Source of the DNA: an uncultured Veillonellaceae bacterium
Lineage (GTDB): Bacteria; Bacillota; Negativicutes; Selenomonadales; Selenomonadaceae
Length of the DNA stretch: 36,731 nucleotides
Direction: 5' to 3'
Assembly (NCBI GenBank): GCA_902773295.1
Contig: CACYDT010000068.1
Coordinates: 1-36,731 of the forward strand
Of the stretch, positions 15,797-23,754 are shown piece by piece; within the stretch, counting starts at the first letter, position 1; each line of letters starts with the position of its first letter. Under the pieces are notes generated by a model, which searched no databases, was not told the DNA's origin, and saw only the letters and a list, made by a program, of their open reading frames with translations. The translations under genes were made by a program, and so were the position numbers.

Positions 15797-15832
15797 GAGA
15801 ATCCCCTGAATTCATTCAGGGAGAGTGTCAAA
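15797..15832 (+). mobile_element. Isolated IS605-type end hairpin
   Basis: CCTGAA, loop TTCA, TTCAGG form a stem flanked by GAATCCCC-like and GGGAGAGTGTCAA sequence. It matches the element end at 52-86 in both flanks (AGAATCCCCTG and GAGTGTCAA), and CGGTCGT occurs upstream of both. It begins 32 bases after the FliB-hydrolase stop with no transposase gene nearby. Probably a relic or a small non-autonomous copy (MITE-like). Confidence 0.5.
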
Positions 15833-15876
15833 TGGATTTGCTGTTCGTTGCTCCGCCTCTCCATTTACCGGGTTTC

Positions 15877-15905
15877 TTTACTTTCTGAAGGAAACGGTGT
15901 AGAAT
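15877..15905 (+). promoter_or_regulatory. Putative promoter of pyk
   Basis: TTTACT (15877-15882) and TAGAAT (15900-15905) with a 17-base spacer, about 43 bases before the pyk start. An imperfect inverted repeat (ACCGGGTTTC near 15867 and GAAACGGT near 15891) overlaps it and could bind a regulator. Confidence 0.45.
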
Positions 15906-15947
15906 AGAAGTGTCACCGAGTAATAAGGAACAGGAAGATAAGGTGGG

Positions 15948-17372
15948 ATGAGTGATATGCTGAAGAAGACAAAAATTATCTGCACACAGGGGCCTTCCAC
16001 GGAGAAGCCGGGTGTGGTGGAAGAGCTTATCAAAAATGGCATGAACTGCGCGAGGTTCAATTTCTCCCATGGCGACCATGCGGAGCATCTCGGGCGCATC
16101 AATATGGTGCGCGAGGCGGCGAAGAAAGTAGGGCGTGTGGTATCCCTGATTCTCGATACCAAGGGTCCTGAGATGCGCCTCGGCGAGTTCAAGGACGGCA
16201 AGGTCATGCTGGAGAAGGGGAACAAGTTCACGCTGACGTACTCGGATGAGCCGGGGGATGAAACCCATGTGTCCGTGAACCATAAGGGTCTTTACACGGA
16301 AGTGAAGCCGGGGGATACCCTGCTTCTCTCCGATGGCCTTGTCGCTCTCAAAGTGGATGCCATTCATGACAAGGATATCGAGACGACTATCCAGAACAGC
16401 GGGAAGATGAGCACGCGCAAGCGTGTGGCTGCCCCGGGGATTTCCCTGGGATTGCCGCCGATTTCCGAGCAGGACGAGAAGGACATCATCTTTGCCTGTG
16501 AGCAGGACATGGACTTCGTGGCGGCTTCCTTTATCCAGCGCCCGGAGGATGTGCTCGTCATCCGCAAGCTCATTGAGGAGCACAACGGGCACATGGAGAT
16601 TATCCCGAAAATTGAGAATCTGGAAGGCGTGAAAAATTTCGACAAAATCCTGGAGGTTTCCGATGGCATCATGGTTGCCCGCGGCGACCTCGGCGTTGAG
16701 GTTCCTGCCGAGGATGTGCCCCTGATCCAGAAGGACATCATCCGCAAGTGCAACAAGGCGGGCAAGCCGGTCATCGTTGCCACTCAGATGCTTGAGACCA
16801 TGACGGACAACCCGCGCCCGACTCGTGCGGAGGTCTCGGACGTGGGCAATGCGATTCTCGACGGGACGGATGCCATCATGCTTTCCGGGGAAACGGCCAG
16901 CGGCAAGTACCCGGTGGAGGCCGTGGCTACCATGAGCCGTATCGCCAAGCGCATTGAGGAGTCCCTTGGCTACAAGGATCTTTTTGTGGAGCAGGGCATT
17001 GAGCACCTCAAGTCCCGCACCCGCGCGGTTGCCCATGCCACCGTGCAGATGGCCTATGAAATGGATGCGGCCGCCATCATCACGCCCACGGAATCCGGTT
17101 TTACGACGGAGGTGGTCTCCAAGTACCGCCCGAAAGCTGCCATCATTGCCTACTGCCCGGATGAGAAGGCTGTCCGTCAGATGAACCTGCGCTGGGGTGT
17201 GTACCCCATGCTCGGGAAGAAGTGGAACGACAGGAACGAGATGGCTATTGCGGCTGCGGCGGCAGCCTTGGAGCATGGCTATGTGAAGGTGGGCGATTGC
17301 ACGATCATCACCTCCGGCATCAAGACGGCGGAGGACGGCAATACGAATTCCATTCGCGTCTATACCATTTAA
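15948..17372 (+). CDS. pyk: Pyruvate kinase
   Basis: A 474-residue cytosolic enzyme that makes ATP and pyruvate from phosphoenolpyruvate. Motifs: N-terminal KTKIICTQGPSTE, NFSHGDHAEH, DTKGPEMRLG, a B domain of ~100 residues, then EIIPKIENLEG with the catalytic Lys, MVARGDLGVEVP with the metal Asp, and VATQMLETMTDNPRPTRAEVSDVGNA. The C-terminal domain is of normal size; there is no extra PEP-utilizer domain as found in Bacillus-type enzymes. The ATG at 15948 has AGGAAG 10 bases upstream; ATG at 15957, with AGGTGG 10 bases upstream, fits the family N-terminus equally well. It has its own promoter, apart from the gap-gpmI cluster. Confidence 0.97.
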   Translation: MSDMLKKTKIICTQGPSTEKPGVVEELIKNGMNCARFNFSHGDHAEHLGRINMVREAAKKVGRVVSLILDTKGPEMRLGEFKDGKVMLEKGNKFTLTYSDEPGDETHVSVNHKGLYTEVKPGDTLLLSDGLVALKVDAIHDKDIETTIQNSGKMSTRKRVAAPGISLGLPPISEQDEKDIIFACEQDMDFVAASFIQRPEDVLVIRKLIEEHNGHMEIIPKIENLEGVKNFDKILEVSDGIMVARGDLGVEVPAEDVPLIQKDIIRKCNKAGKPVIVATQMLETMTDNPRPTRAEVSDVGNAILDGTDAIMLSGETASGKYPVEAVATMSRIAKRIEESLGYKDLFVEQGIEHLKSRTRAVAHATVQMAYEMDAAAIITPTESGFTTEVVSKYRPKAAIIAYCPDEKAVRQMNLRWGVYPMLGKKWNDRNEMAIAAAAAALEHGYVKVGDCTIITSGIKTAEDGNTNSIRVYTI

Positions 17373-17392
17373 GAAATATATTTGTAGAAACC

Positions 17393-17426
17393 AAGAGCCA
17401 CCGGGCAGTTCTGTCCGGTGGCTCTT
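17393..17426 (+). terminator. Hairpin terminator after pyk
   Basis: AAGAGCCACCGG (17393-17404) pairs with CCGGTGGCTCTT (17415-17426), a perfect 12-bp stem with a 10-base loop. Only a short T-poor tail (GTGCC) follows, so termination may depend on the long stem. It sits 20 bases after the pyk stop. Confidence 0.65.
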
Positions 17427-17530
17427 GTGCCAAGCACAGGAGCCTCACTCTTTGCCGGAATCCTTTTTCGGTTGGCATGTCTTTCGGAGGATTCTCCTGT
17501 GGGGATGCTCCTTCTTTTGCAAAGATTAGC

Positions 17531-17560
17531 TTAAGATTTTCGCCGGAAAGACGATATACT
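17531..17560 (+). promoter_or_regulatory. Putative promoter of the unknown gene pair
   Basis: TTAAGA (17531-17536) and TATACT (17555-17560) with an 18-base spacer, followed by GAATAG. A similar TATACTGAAATAG block occurs at the promoter near 20368. Confidence 0.45.
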
Positions 17561-17615
17561 GAATAGATGGAGTGTTTCGACGAACTGGATACTTGCAAGC
17601 AGGGAGCTGAGGAAA

Positions 17616-18716
17616 ATGTTTGAAGGGATTGGGTCGTTCAGGAACGTAGGGTCGTTGAATACGTATCTGCAACAGAAGAAGCTGCGCTTTGCGGCGAACT
17701 ACAAGATGAAGACGGGGCAGAGGCTCTCGGATGCTGTGAAGGCTATGAATTCCGGCGTGGTGGATTCCATGATGGCCGCCGGGCGCAAGGCGGAGGACGA
17801 GGCATCGAAGCAGAGGGTGTCCCTCATCCGGCAGAAGCTCCTGAGTGGCAAGCGGGTCTCGCAGGCGGAGATCGAGTATCTGCGGCAGAAGGATCCCTCC
17901 CTCTACAAGAAGGCGAAGAAGGCGGAGGAATACCGGGATGAGCTCAAGGCGAAGCTGAAAAACTGCAAGACCAAGCAGGAAGCCATGATGGCCGTTGCCC
18001 AGTCCATGGCGAAGGCAGCGGCGGAGATCGGGACGGAGCTTGCCGCGGCGAAGGCCATGGCGGGCGGTGGTGGAGGCGCGGCTTCTGCCACAAGCTTTGC
18101 GGAGCCGGGCGGGGGAGGCGCCGCTCCTGCTCCGGGACTCCTGGGGGCACAGGCAGGCGGGGATGCCGCCGCAGGAGCCGGGGACGCGGCTCTCACGGAG
18201 GCATCGGCAGGCGCGGAATCCGGGACGGCTTCCATGCAGGCGGCGGGCGGCAGTGAAGCGCAGGCAGATCCCAAGGCCATTGCCGGGGCAAACGGAACCA
18301 CGGCAGATACAGGGGCGAGGGAGGCCGGAACGGAGGAAAGAGCTCCGGAAGCAGCAGAGCATGGCAAGGCAAATCCTGCCTCGCCGCTCCAAGCGGCTGC
18401 AGAAGCGATGCGGGCAGACATGGCCCCGGACTCCATCCTGGAGAAGTACCTCATGATTGTGGCGGCCATTCAGGACGAGTGGATGGCCTTTGCCGTATCC
18501 GAGGATTACAAGGCCCTGCCCGATGACACCATCGAGGCCATGAGGGAGAAGAAGGAAGGCAGGAAGGAAAAGAGGCACAGGTTCAAGGTGGAGGCGCCGA
18601 CCAAGCCCGTGGTAAATATGCTGAACGCCTACAAGGAAACCCAGATCCACATGAAGGAATTCGAGATGGAAATGGGGAAGCAGGAGAAGGAAGAATCGTT
18701 GGACGGAAAGAAATGA
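17616..18716 (+). CDS. Unrecognised Ala-rich protein, first of a pair
   Basis: A 366-residue soluble, charged protein that I do not recognise. Residues ~1-145 are predicted mostly helical (e.g. LNTYLQQKKLRFAANYKM, AKKAEEYRDELKAKLKN). Residues ~145-265 are a low-complexity Ala/Gly/Pro linker with GGGGGAASA and PGGGGAAPA. Residues ~265-366 return to helical, with LEKYLMIVAAIQDEWM and KRHRFKVEAPTKPVVNMLNAYKE. There is no signal peptide or membrane segment. GAGCTGAGGAAAA precedes the ATG. The next gene starts 59 bases after its stop, on the same strand, so they are probably one operon. The rod-linker-rod form suggests a structural or adaptor protein, but that is only a guess. Confidence 0.72.
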   Translation: MFEGIGSFRNVGSLNTYLQQKKLRFAANYKMKTGQRLSDAVKAMNSGVVDSMMAAGRKAEDEASKQRVSLIRQKLLSGKRVSQAEIEYLRQKDPSLYKKAKKAEEYRDELKAKLKNCKTKQEAMMAVAQSMAKAAAEIGTELAAAKAMAGGGGGAASATSFAEPGGGGAAPAPGLLGAQAGGDAAAGAGDAALTEASAGAESGTASMQAAGGSEAQADPKAIAGANGTTADTGAREAGTEERAPEAAEHGKANPASPLQAAAEAMRADMAPDSILEKYLMIVAAIQDEWMAFAVSEDYKALPDDTIEAMREKKEGRKEKRHRFKVEAPTKPVVNMLNAYKETQIHMKEFEMEMGKQEKEESLDGKK

Positions 18717-18775
18717 ACGGGGACGTGGATTTGGTGCAGGGCGTGGATACCGAGTATGCAAAGGAGTGATTCCAA

Positions 18776-20293
18776 ATGATGATTGGAAAGGCGGAGAGCG
18801 CGAGTTATGTGGACTCGAATCTGTTGACAGGGAAGGAGCATGGGGACGGGACGGCGAAGGTCAGCCGTGCCATCCAGGGCAAGACCATCGGCGAGCGCAA
18901 CGAGGAACTGCTGGATGACCTCGGGAAGAAGTCCGGGGATGCCTACCAAGTGGACATCAGCGATGAGGCAAAGAAGCGACTTCGCAACAGCACAGGCTCT
19001 TTCTACCAGATCCTTGGGGATATGGGCTGGACGAGGAAGGATGAGCTGGAGGCCTTGGGAAAGGCCGTGGAGCGCTATCAGGATATGAAGGAAAGAGCAG
19101 TCAGGGGAGAGACCGTTTACCCTTGGAGCCTGGACAAGGCCGGGGTTCCCATCAAAGACATGTTCCCGGCAGGGATGTTGGATGCTTCCCCGACGGCGAC
19201 GGGAGACGGAGTTTTCGTGAAGGACGGGAACATTGCTCAGATCGTGAAAACCGCCACGGGGTTGGAGGAAAGCCCTGTCCGCGATGCCGGGCAGTTTTCT
19301 GTCGCGGAGATTCGGACCGAGCATTACAGGTGGACAGAGGAAAAGGGAGTCGAGGAGACGTTTACCAGGGAGGAGGAAATCGAGGCGCTCCGGGAGGGAG
19401 TTCGCAAGGAGTTGGTGGACGGCATCCGCAGGACCATGGGTGACATCCTGAAGCCCTATGAAACCTACGAGGAGGCATACGATGCCCTGTACAAGGATGA
19501 GGTCGGCATCGGAACATACAGCATCGATGAGGATGAGATGTCCGTCAGGATGCAGAGCGGAATCTCGTTCCATAGCGGCGCGTTCGGCGCCTTGGCCGGC
19601 CGGCTGAATGATTATTTGGAACAGTTCGGGGCGGAGGACGGCTTTTTCGATAGGCTCTCCACTGCGTTGAACGAGCTGGATCCCGATGAAACCAATGCAC
19701 TCGTGAACCAGATGCGCAGCATGGTGAAAACCGTCCGTGGAGGGAATGCCATTCAGGAAAAGAGCGAGAGTTTCCGGGATGAGGTAAAGAATGCCATCTA
19801 TGAGGAATACGGAAACAAGGCCGGAAAGCAGGAGGAAGAAGAGCAGAAGAAAAAGAAGGAGGTCCATGAGGATCCCAGGGGCATGTCCTTTCTGGACATG
19901 CAGAGGCATGAGGCCGTGCAGGAAGGCCGCCTGATGGACAAGCTTCTGGGGAAGGATGAGGAGAGCGACGAGGGTTTCGAGTCCGCCGGGGATGTGCTCG
20001 CCAAGCGCAAGCCGGAGGGCAAAGATGCGGCGGCTTTTGAATTCACCGACAGGCTGCGCCATGTGGAGGACCGCAAGACGCCGGAGGAGCCCTTCACCTT
20101 CGATACGGAAGATCCCAACAAGGGAACCAAGGTGACGGAGAGAGAGATGGCGGCGCACGAGGCGCTCCGGGCAAAATGGGAGAAACTCAGCCCGCGCCTG
20201 CTCGGGGACATCCCGGAAGAAGCCGATCCCCGGACGGCAGGGAAGGCACAGGAGAATGCGGAACGCATGGCCGGGGTGGATATCCTCGTGTGA
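18776..20293 (+). CDS. Unrecognised charged protein, second of a pair
   Basis: A 505-residue soluble protein that I do not recognise, very rich in Glu, Asp, Lys and Arg. AAGGAG (18761-18766) lies 9 bases before the ATG at 18776; a second ATG follows directly. Near residues 58-68 is YQVDISDEAKKRL, resembling a short motif (D-x-V-x-I-S-x-E-A) seen in FlgM-like and other small signalling or surface proteins. Residues ~195-300 carry RKELVDGIRRTMGD and NDYLEQFGAEDGFFDRL. A Lys/Glu run (EEEEQKKKKE) at ~352-361 begins a disordered C-terminal third. There is no signal peptide or membrane helix. It is likely co-expressed with the upstream Ala-rich protein. Confidence 0.72.
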   Translation: MMIGKAESASYVDSNLLTGKEHGDGTAKVSRAIQGKTIGERNEELLDDLGKKSGDAYQVDISDEAKKRLRNSTGSFYQILGDMGWTRKDELEALGKAVERYQDMKERAVRGETVYPWSLDKAGVPIKDMFPAGMLDASPTATGDGVFVKDGNIAQIVKTATGLEESPVRDAGQFSVAEIRTEHYRWTEEKGVEETFTREEEIEALREGVRKELVDGIRRTMGDILKPYETYEEAYDALYKDEVGIGTYSIDEDEMSVRMQSGISFHSGAFGALAGRLNDYLEQFGAEDGFFDRLSTALNELDPDETNALVNQMRSMVKTVRGGNAIQEKSESFRDEVKNAIYEEYGNKAGKQEEEEQKKKKEVHEDPRGMSFLDMQRHEAVQEGRLMDKLLGKDEESDEGFESAGDVLAKRKPEGKDAAAFEFTDRLRHVEDRKTPEEPFTFDTEDPNKGTKVTEREMAAHEALRAKWEKLSPRLLGDIPEEADPRTAGKAQENAERMAGVDILV

Positions 20294-20344
20294 GAAGCTG
20301 TTTGGTATCGCATTATGGCAAATCAAATTTCATAGATATTTCTA

Positions 20345-20373
20345 TGGAAAAATTCCGGCAATTGTGTTATACT
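20345..20373 (+). promoter_or_regulatory. Putative promoter of the small secreted protein
   Basis: TGGAAA (20345-20350) and TATACT (20368-20373) with a 17-base spacer. An inverted repeat CATAG/CTATG (20331-20346, loop ATATTT) overlaps the -35 box and could be an operator. Confidence 0.45.
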
Positions 20374-20444
20374 GAAATAGCATAGCCGATATTGTTGATG
20401 TGTTTTGCAGCAGGGTCGGAAAAATATTTTGAGGAGGCGGTTTT

Positions 20445-20783
20445 ATGGTTCGCAGGATTTTTTTGATGGCGCTGTTGGCGATGGCCCTGGTATTCACAGG
20501 CGCCCAGGACAACAGGGCAGAGGCGTATGCACAGTATGTCGGTACTTATAGTGATGGGACGGATGCTTATTTGCTGACGGAGTCCATCAGTATCAGAAGC
20601 CGTCATCCCTATACGTTTGATTGCACGGTGCAGTATTCCGGGGGAGGATATCTTTACTACTCTTTCTACCCGGTGAACGGAAGCCCCTACTACAGGAATT
20701 CCGAAGGTTACAGTGCCTATGTATACGGCGGGGATTCGCCGGTGGCGGCCAGCATCTATCGGTTTGTCGTCAATAATTACTGA
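20445..20783 (+). CDS. Small secreted Tyr/Gly/Ser-rich protein
   Basis: A 112-residue protein with a Sec signal peptide (MVRRIFLMALLAMALVFTG, likely cleaved around ARAEA/NRAEA at residue ~26) and a mature part of about 86 residues rich in Tyr, Ser and Gly (GGGYLYYSFY, YYRNSEGYSAYVYGG). No Cys beyond one in FDCTV. GAGGAGG is 9 bases upstream of the ATG. The protein resembles small exported beta-type domains of unknown function in Negativicutes; I cannot name the family. It lies 77 bases before the lipoprotein serine hydrolase and may share its transcript. Confidence 0.75.
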   Translation: MVRRIFLMALLAMALVFTGAQDNRAEAYAQYVGTYSDGTDAYLLTESISIRSRHPYTFDCTVQYSGGGYLYYSFYPVNGSPYYRNSEGYSAYVYGGDSPVAASIYRFVVNNY

Positions 20784-20817
20784 CTTTATTAAGTTTCTTC
20801 GCAATGGAAAGGAGAGG

Positions 20818-20850
20818 AGGAGTTCCGTCTGCATCGCAGTTGGAACTCCT
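20818..20850 (+). promoter_or_regulatory. Hairpin between ribosome site and start of the serine hydrolase
   Basis: AGGAGTTCC (20818-20826) and GGAACTCCT (20842-20850) form a perfect 9-bp stem with a 15-base loop. The purine-rich AAAGGAGAGG (20808-20817) sits just before it and three ATG codons follow at 20855, 20858 and 20861. When folded, the hairpin would bring the ribosome site to 4-10 bases from a start codon; it also covers an AGGAGG at 20815-20820. This suggests translational control. Confidence 0.5.
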
Positions 20851-20854
20851 TGTG

Positions 20855-21781
20855 ATGATGATGCAAAAGAAAGTCTTGGTTTCTTCTCTCATGGTCGCTG
20901 CCCTCATGGTTGCTTCTGCCTGTTCACCGGCCGCTCCGAAAACGGCATCGGTGGAGCGGCCGGTGCCCGTCGCATCCTCGGTGAAGGCCGCGCCTGCGGA
21001 GGCAGGAGATCCGTATCTTTTCGCTGATATGGATGCCAAGGTCAGCGAGATTCTGGATGACGGCACGGAATACGCCGTCTATCTCGCTTATCCCCAGAAG
21101 TCTTCCTCCCCCTATATCTACCATTCCCAGAGCATGCGCTCGGCGAGCATGATCAAGGTCTTCATTCTCGCGGCGGTCATGGAAAAGGCAAACAACGGGG
21201 AACTCAGCATCGATGAGGGGATTGTCCTGAAATCCAGCGACAAGGTCGGCGGCGCCGGCATCCTTGCAGGCTATGCGAGCGGTACGGAGCTTTCCCTTCG
21301 GGAGATTATGCGGCTCATGATCACGGAAAGCGACAATACGGCAACGAACATGGTCATTGATCGGATAGGCATGAGCGCGATCAATGATTATATCGCCAGG
21401 AACGGGTACAGCGATACCATCCTGCAGCGCAAGATGATGGATTTCGATGCGGTGAATGCAGGACGGGAGAATTATTCCTCCGTGAGGGATCTCGGCACGA
21501 TTTTCCTCGAGCTCTACCAGCATAGCTGCGTCAGTTGGGACTATGACGAGATCATGCTGGACTTCCTGAAAGGCCAGACGGATACGGACTGCTTCCCGGC
21601 GGCGCTTCCCGGAAAGGTCATTGCCCACAAAACGGGTGCCCTCGTGGGGCTCTACGATGATGGCGGCATCATCTACAACGAGGGGAATGACACCATTCTC
21701 GTCATCATGACGGAGAACTACAGCGGAGAGTACACGACCATCGAGCATATGAAAGCATTTGCGCGGGCGGTTGTGGATTGA
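20855..21781 (+). CDS. Lipoprotein serine hydrolase, beta-lactamase class A-like
   Basis: A 306- to 308-residue exported protein. The N-terminus has a lipobox (MVASAC, Cys21 from the third ATG), so it is a lipoprotein anchored to a membrane. A Pro/Ala linker to residue ~50 precedes a beta-lactamase/transpeptidase-like domain. Catalytic motifs: S96-M-I-K99 (SxxK), S157-D-N159 (SDN) and HKTGAL (KTG). The omega-loop Glu of true class A beta-lactamases (ExxLN) is not obvious: the segment is RKMMDFDAVNAGRENYSS, so deacylation of beta-lactams may be weak and a cell-wall role is possible. The open frame extends to an ATG at 20804, but the signal peptide fits the ATG cluster at 20855-20861. It ends at a bidirectional terminator facing the Tad operon. 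Confidence 0.85.
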   Translation: MMMQKKVLVSSLMVAALMVASACSPAAPKTASVERPVPVASSVKAAPAEAGDPYLFADMDAKVSEILDDGTEYAVYLAYPQKSSSPYIYHSQSMRSASMIKVFILAAVMEKANNGELSIDEGIVLKSSDKVGGAGILAGYASGTELSLREIMRLMITESDNTATNMVIDRIGMSAINDYIARNGYSDTILQRKMMDFDAVNAGRENYSSVRDLGTIFLELYQHSCVSWDYDEIMLDFLKGQTDTDCFPAALPGKVIAHKTGALVGLYDDGGIIYNEGNDTILVIMTENYSGEYTTIEHMKAFARAVVD

Positions 21782-21804
21782 GTATGGAAGGACGGAACAA
21801 GAAA

Positions 21805-21840
21805 ACGCCCCCAAGCGATAGCGGCTTGGGGGCGTTGTTT
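21805..21840. terminator. Bidirectional terminator at the end of the Tad operon
   Basis: ACGCCCCCAAGC (21805-21816) pairs with GCTTGGGGGCGT (21824-21835), a perfect 12-bp stem with a 7-base loop, with AAAA on the left and TGTTTGTT on the right. It ends both the serine hydrolase (plus) and tadG (minus). Confidence 0.85.
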
Positions 21841-21842
21841 GT

Positions 21843-23702
21843 TCATTTGATGGATTTTGCTTGTTCGTTGAAGAACAGGACACGGTTTTTGGCCGGCAGC
21901 TGGTTCAGGTTGACGAGTTTGGTATCGGTTCCAAAATCATCGAACGTGGGATCTTTCAAACCGAGTTTTGCGTAGTTGGATGTATCTTGCGGTGCAGAAA
22001 TCACGACTTCCTCTCCGTTTTCATCCAAATAGGCAAATTCTTTTGCGATGATAAAGCCTTTCATCGTGTGGTTGTTGCCTGTGATGCAGACCCGGCTGTT
22101 GGGTGCGAAGATTGCTCCGCGGAAATCGGAGTCGAGATTGAGCGTCAGGGTTTGGGATTTCCGGTTGCCGATGGGCCCCGAATAGAAAAACACGAGCGGG
22201 CGGTAGCGATAGCTGCCGTCGGAATTCGTTGTCAGCAACGTGTCGGTGGTTCCTGCCGCAGGCTTGATGTCGATGGTGGTCTTCCGGACAGAATTTGTGA
22301 CAGCTCCTTGGTTGAATTCTTCGCTTTCGATGCGCACCAGCAAGGGATCGTCGGTTGCGACTTTCCCGTCGGTATTCTTTACGGCTTGGTCTCCGAGGGC
22401 TTCCAGCTGCTCTTTGGTTCCCCGGACTTCATACAGCCGGTCGAAGGTGATGATGGACTCAATGCGGGTGTTCAACAGTGCCATGACTTTCTCCCGCGCT
22501 TCCAGTGCGGCAGGAGAACCATCATCCTCTACGCCCAGGAGGCGCTTCATCAGTTCCGGAATGACGCCCCAACGGGAATCCGATACATTTTCCTGTGTTC
22601 TCGTATCGTATGCCCAACTATTTTTCATGCCGTTGAAGCGCAGGTTGCCATAGGAAAGATTCGGCGGGATGGAGTCGAGATCCCATCCATCAGGCAGCTT
22701 CGTGGGGCTGGAAACATCGGGTTTGAAGTCAATGAACAGGTAGCGCTGGTTCAATCGTACGGTATTGGCATTCAGAGGCTTTCCGTTTTCGTCCAGCAGG
22801 GCGTTCTTGTCGACGGTCTTTTCGTCCGGCATCTCGGTTCCCGGATAGAAGTATTCGGTACGCGTTGGGTTTTCTCCATTCTCATCCAGGCGGTAGTAGA
22901 TACCTACGGACGATTCCCGGTATTGCCGTTTTTCCTGCACGCCATTTCCCGGCAGGTCATAGAAGGTTTTGGGGGTCTGCCCCGTAAGGATTTCATTTAC
23001 CTGGTCATAGAGATTTGCTTCCGATGGATTGTTCCCTGTCGTGGTTCCTCCGGTTTCCCCGGGCTCCAGAGATCCGAGAGGCTCTGCCGTTGTGGCCCAG
23101 GCGACGACACCAATCGTCCAATGGGGCAGGAGGGATTCCGGGAGGAGAATCTGGGCGAAGAGGAATTGTACGGCTTCGCGGATTGTCACCTTGTAGTAGA
23201 AATCTTTATCGGCACTCCCGGGTTTTGACAGCACTATGAGTTTCGTTTTGAGGTTCTCATCTTTGCTCGTCAGATCCAGTTGTGCTCCATCGGAATCGGG
23301 AGAGTTTTTTGTATTTTCCCGCAGAAGGGGATTGGCAGCTTCGTCTGCTGTTTTCAAATACTCTGGATTTTCAGAATTGTCTTTATCGTAGGATGGACTC
23401 TCCCTCAGACTTTTCTCAGAATCATCATCCAGATCGATTAACCGCACCCGGCGGTACTTGCGGTCTTCGCTTCCATCTCCATTCTGTTGGGCCAAGGGGT
23501 TGCCTTCGTTCGTTTTCTCGGCTGCGACGCCTGCGACACCTGCCAATGCCGCTGCATCTGCAGCATTCTGGAGATAGGAGCTGTGGAGGTAGGCTCTGCC
23601 GAAGTCTGCGGCCAGGCCGACGCAGGGCAGGAGGATCAGGAGCGCAAGGCCGAAGAAGACGAGGACATAGCCCTTTTCCTTTGATGTGTTCCATTGGTTC
23701 AT
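21843..23702 (-). CDS. TadG-like pilus assembly protein
   Basis: A 619-residue protein with the Tad N-terminal pattern: KGYVLVFFGLALLILLPCVGLAADFGRAYLHSSYLQNAADAAALAGV, a pseudopilin-like hydrophobic helix (residues ~10-32) followed by the conserved D-x-x-Y...N-A-A-D-A-A-A-L-A-G segment. The remainder is a large extracytoplasmic region of unknown fold without a recognisable von Willebrand A motif; near its end a beta-helix-like stretch (GAIFAPNSRVCITGNNHTMKGFIIAKEF) resembles collagen-binding/ice-adhesin-like repeats in some surface proteins. No glycine-stretch prepilin cleavage site is clear (KEKGYVLVFF has G-Y, not a classic G-x4-E). It is the last gene of the operon. Role in the Tad family: minor pilus component that helps assembly or adhesion. 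Confidence 0.82.
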   Translation of the reverse strand: MNQWNTSKEKGYVLVFFGLALLILLPCVGLAADFGRAYLHSSYLQNAADAAALAGVAGVAAEKTNEGNPLAQQNGDGSEDRKYRRVRLIDLDDDSEKSLRESPSYDKDNSENPEYLKTADEAANPLLRENTKNSPDSDGAQLDLTSKDENLKTKLIVLSKPGSADKDFYYKVTIREAVQFLFAQILLPESLLPHWTIGVVAWATTAEPLGSLEPGETGGTTTGNNPSEANLYDQVNEILTGQTPKTFYDLPGNGVQEKRQYRESSVGIYYRLDENGENPTRTEYFYPGTEMPDEKTVDKNALLDENGKPLNANTVRLNQRYLFIDFKPDVSSPTKLPDGWDLDSIPPNLSYGNLRFNGMKNSWAYDTRTQENVSDSRWGVIPELMKRLLGVEDDGSPAALEAREKVMALLNTRIESIITFDRLYEVRGTKEQLEALGDQAVKNTDGKVATDDPLLVRIESEEFNQGAVTNSVRKTTIDIKPAAGTTDTLLTTNSDGSYRYRPLVFFYSGPIGNRKSQTLTLNLDSDFRGAIFAPNSRVCITGNNHTMKGFIIAKEFAYLDENGEEVVISAPQDTSNYAKLGLKDPTFDDFGTDTKLVNLNQLPAKNRVLFFNEQAKSIK

Positions 23703-23754
23703 ACATATCCCTGCCTTTCTTGTGGATGCTCTTGTCAGTGCGGTTCCTCGGTGT

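Noticed and set aside
18713..18769. 18-codon ORF overlapping the stop of the Ala-rich gene
   Set aside because: It has an ATGA overlap and ends near the next ribosome site, but its sequence is not protein-like and its length could occur by chance. It may serve only translational coupling.
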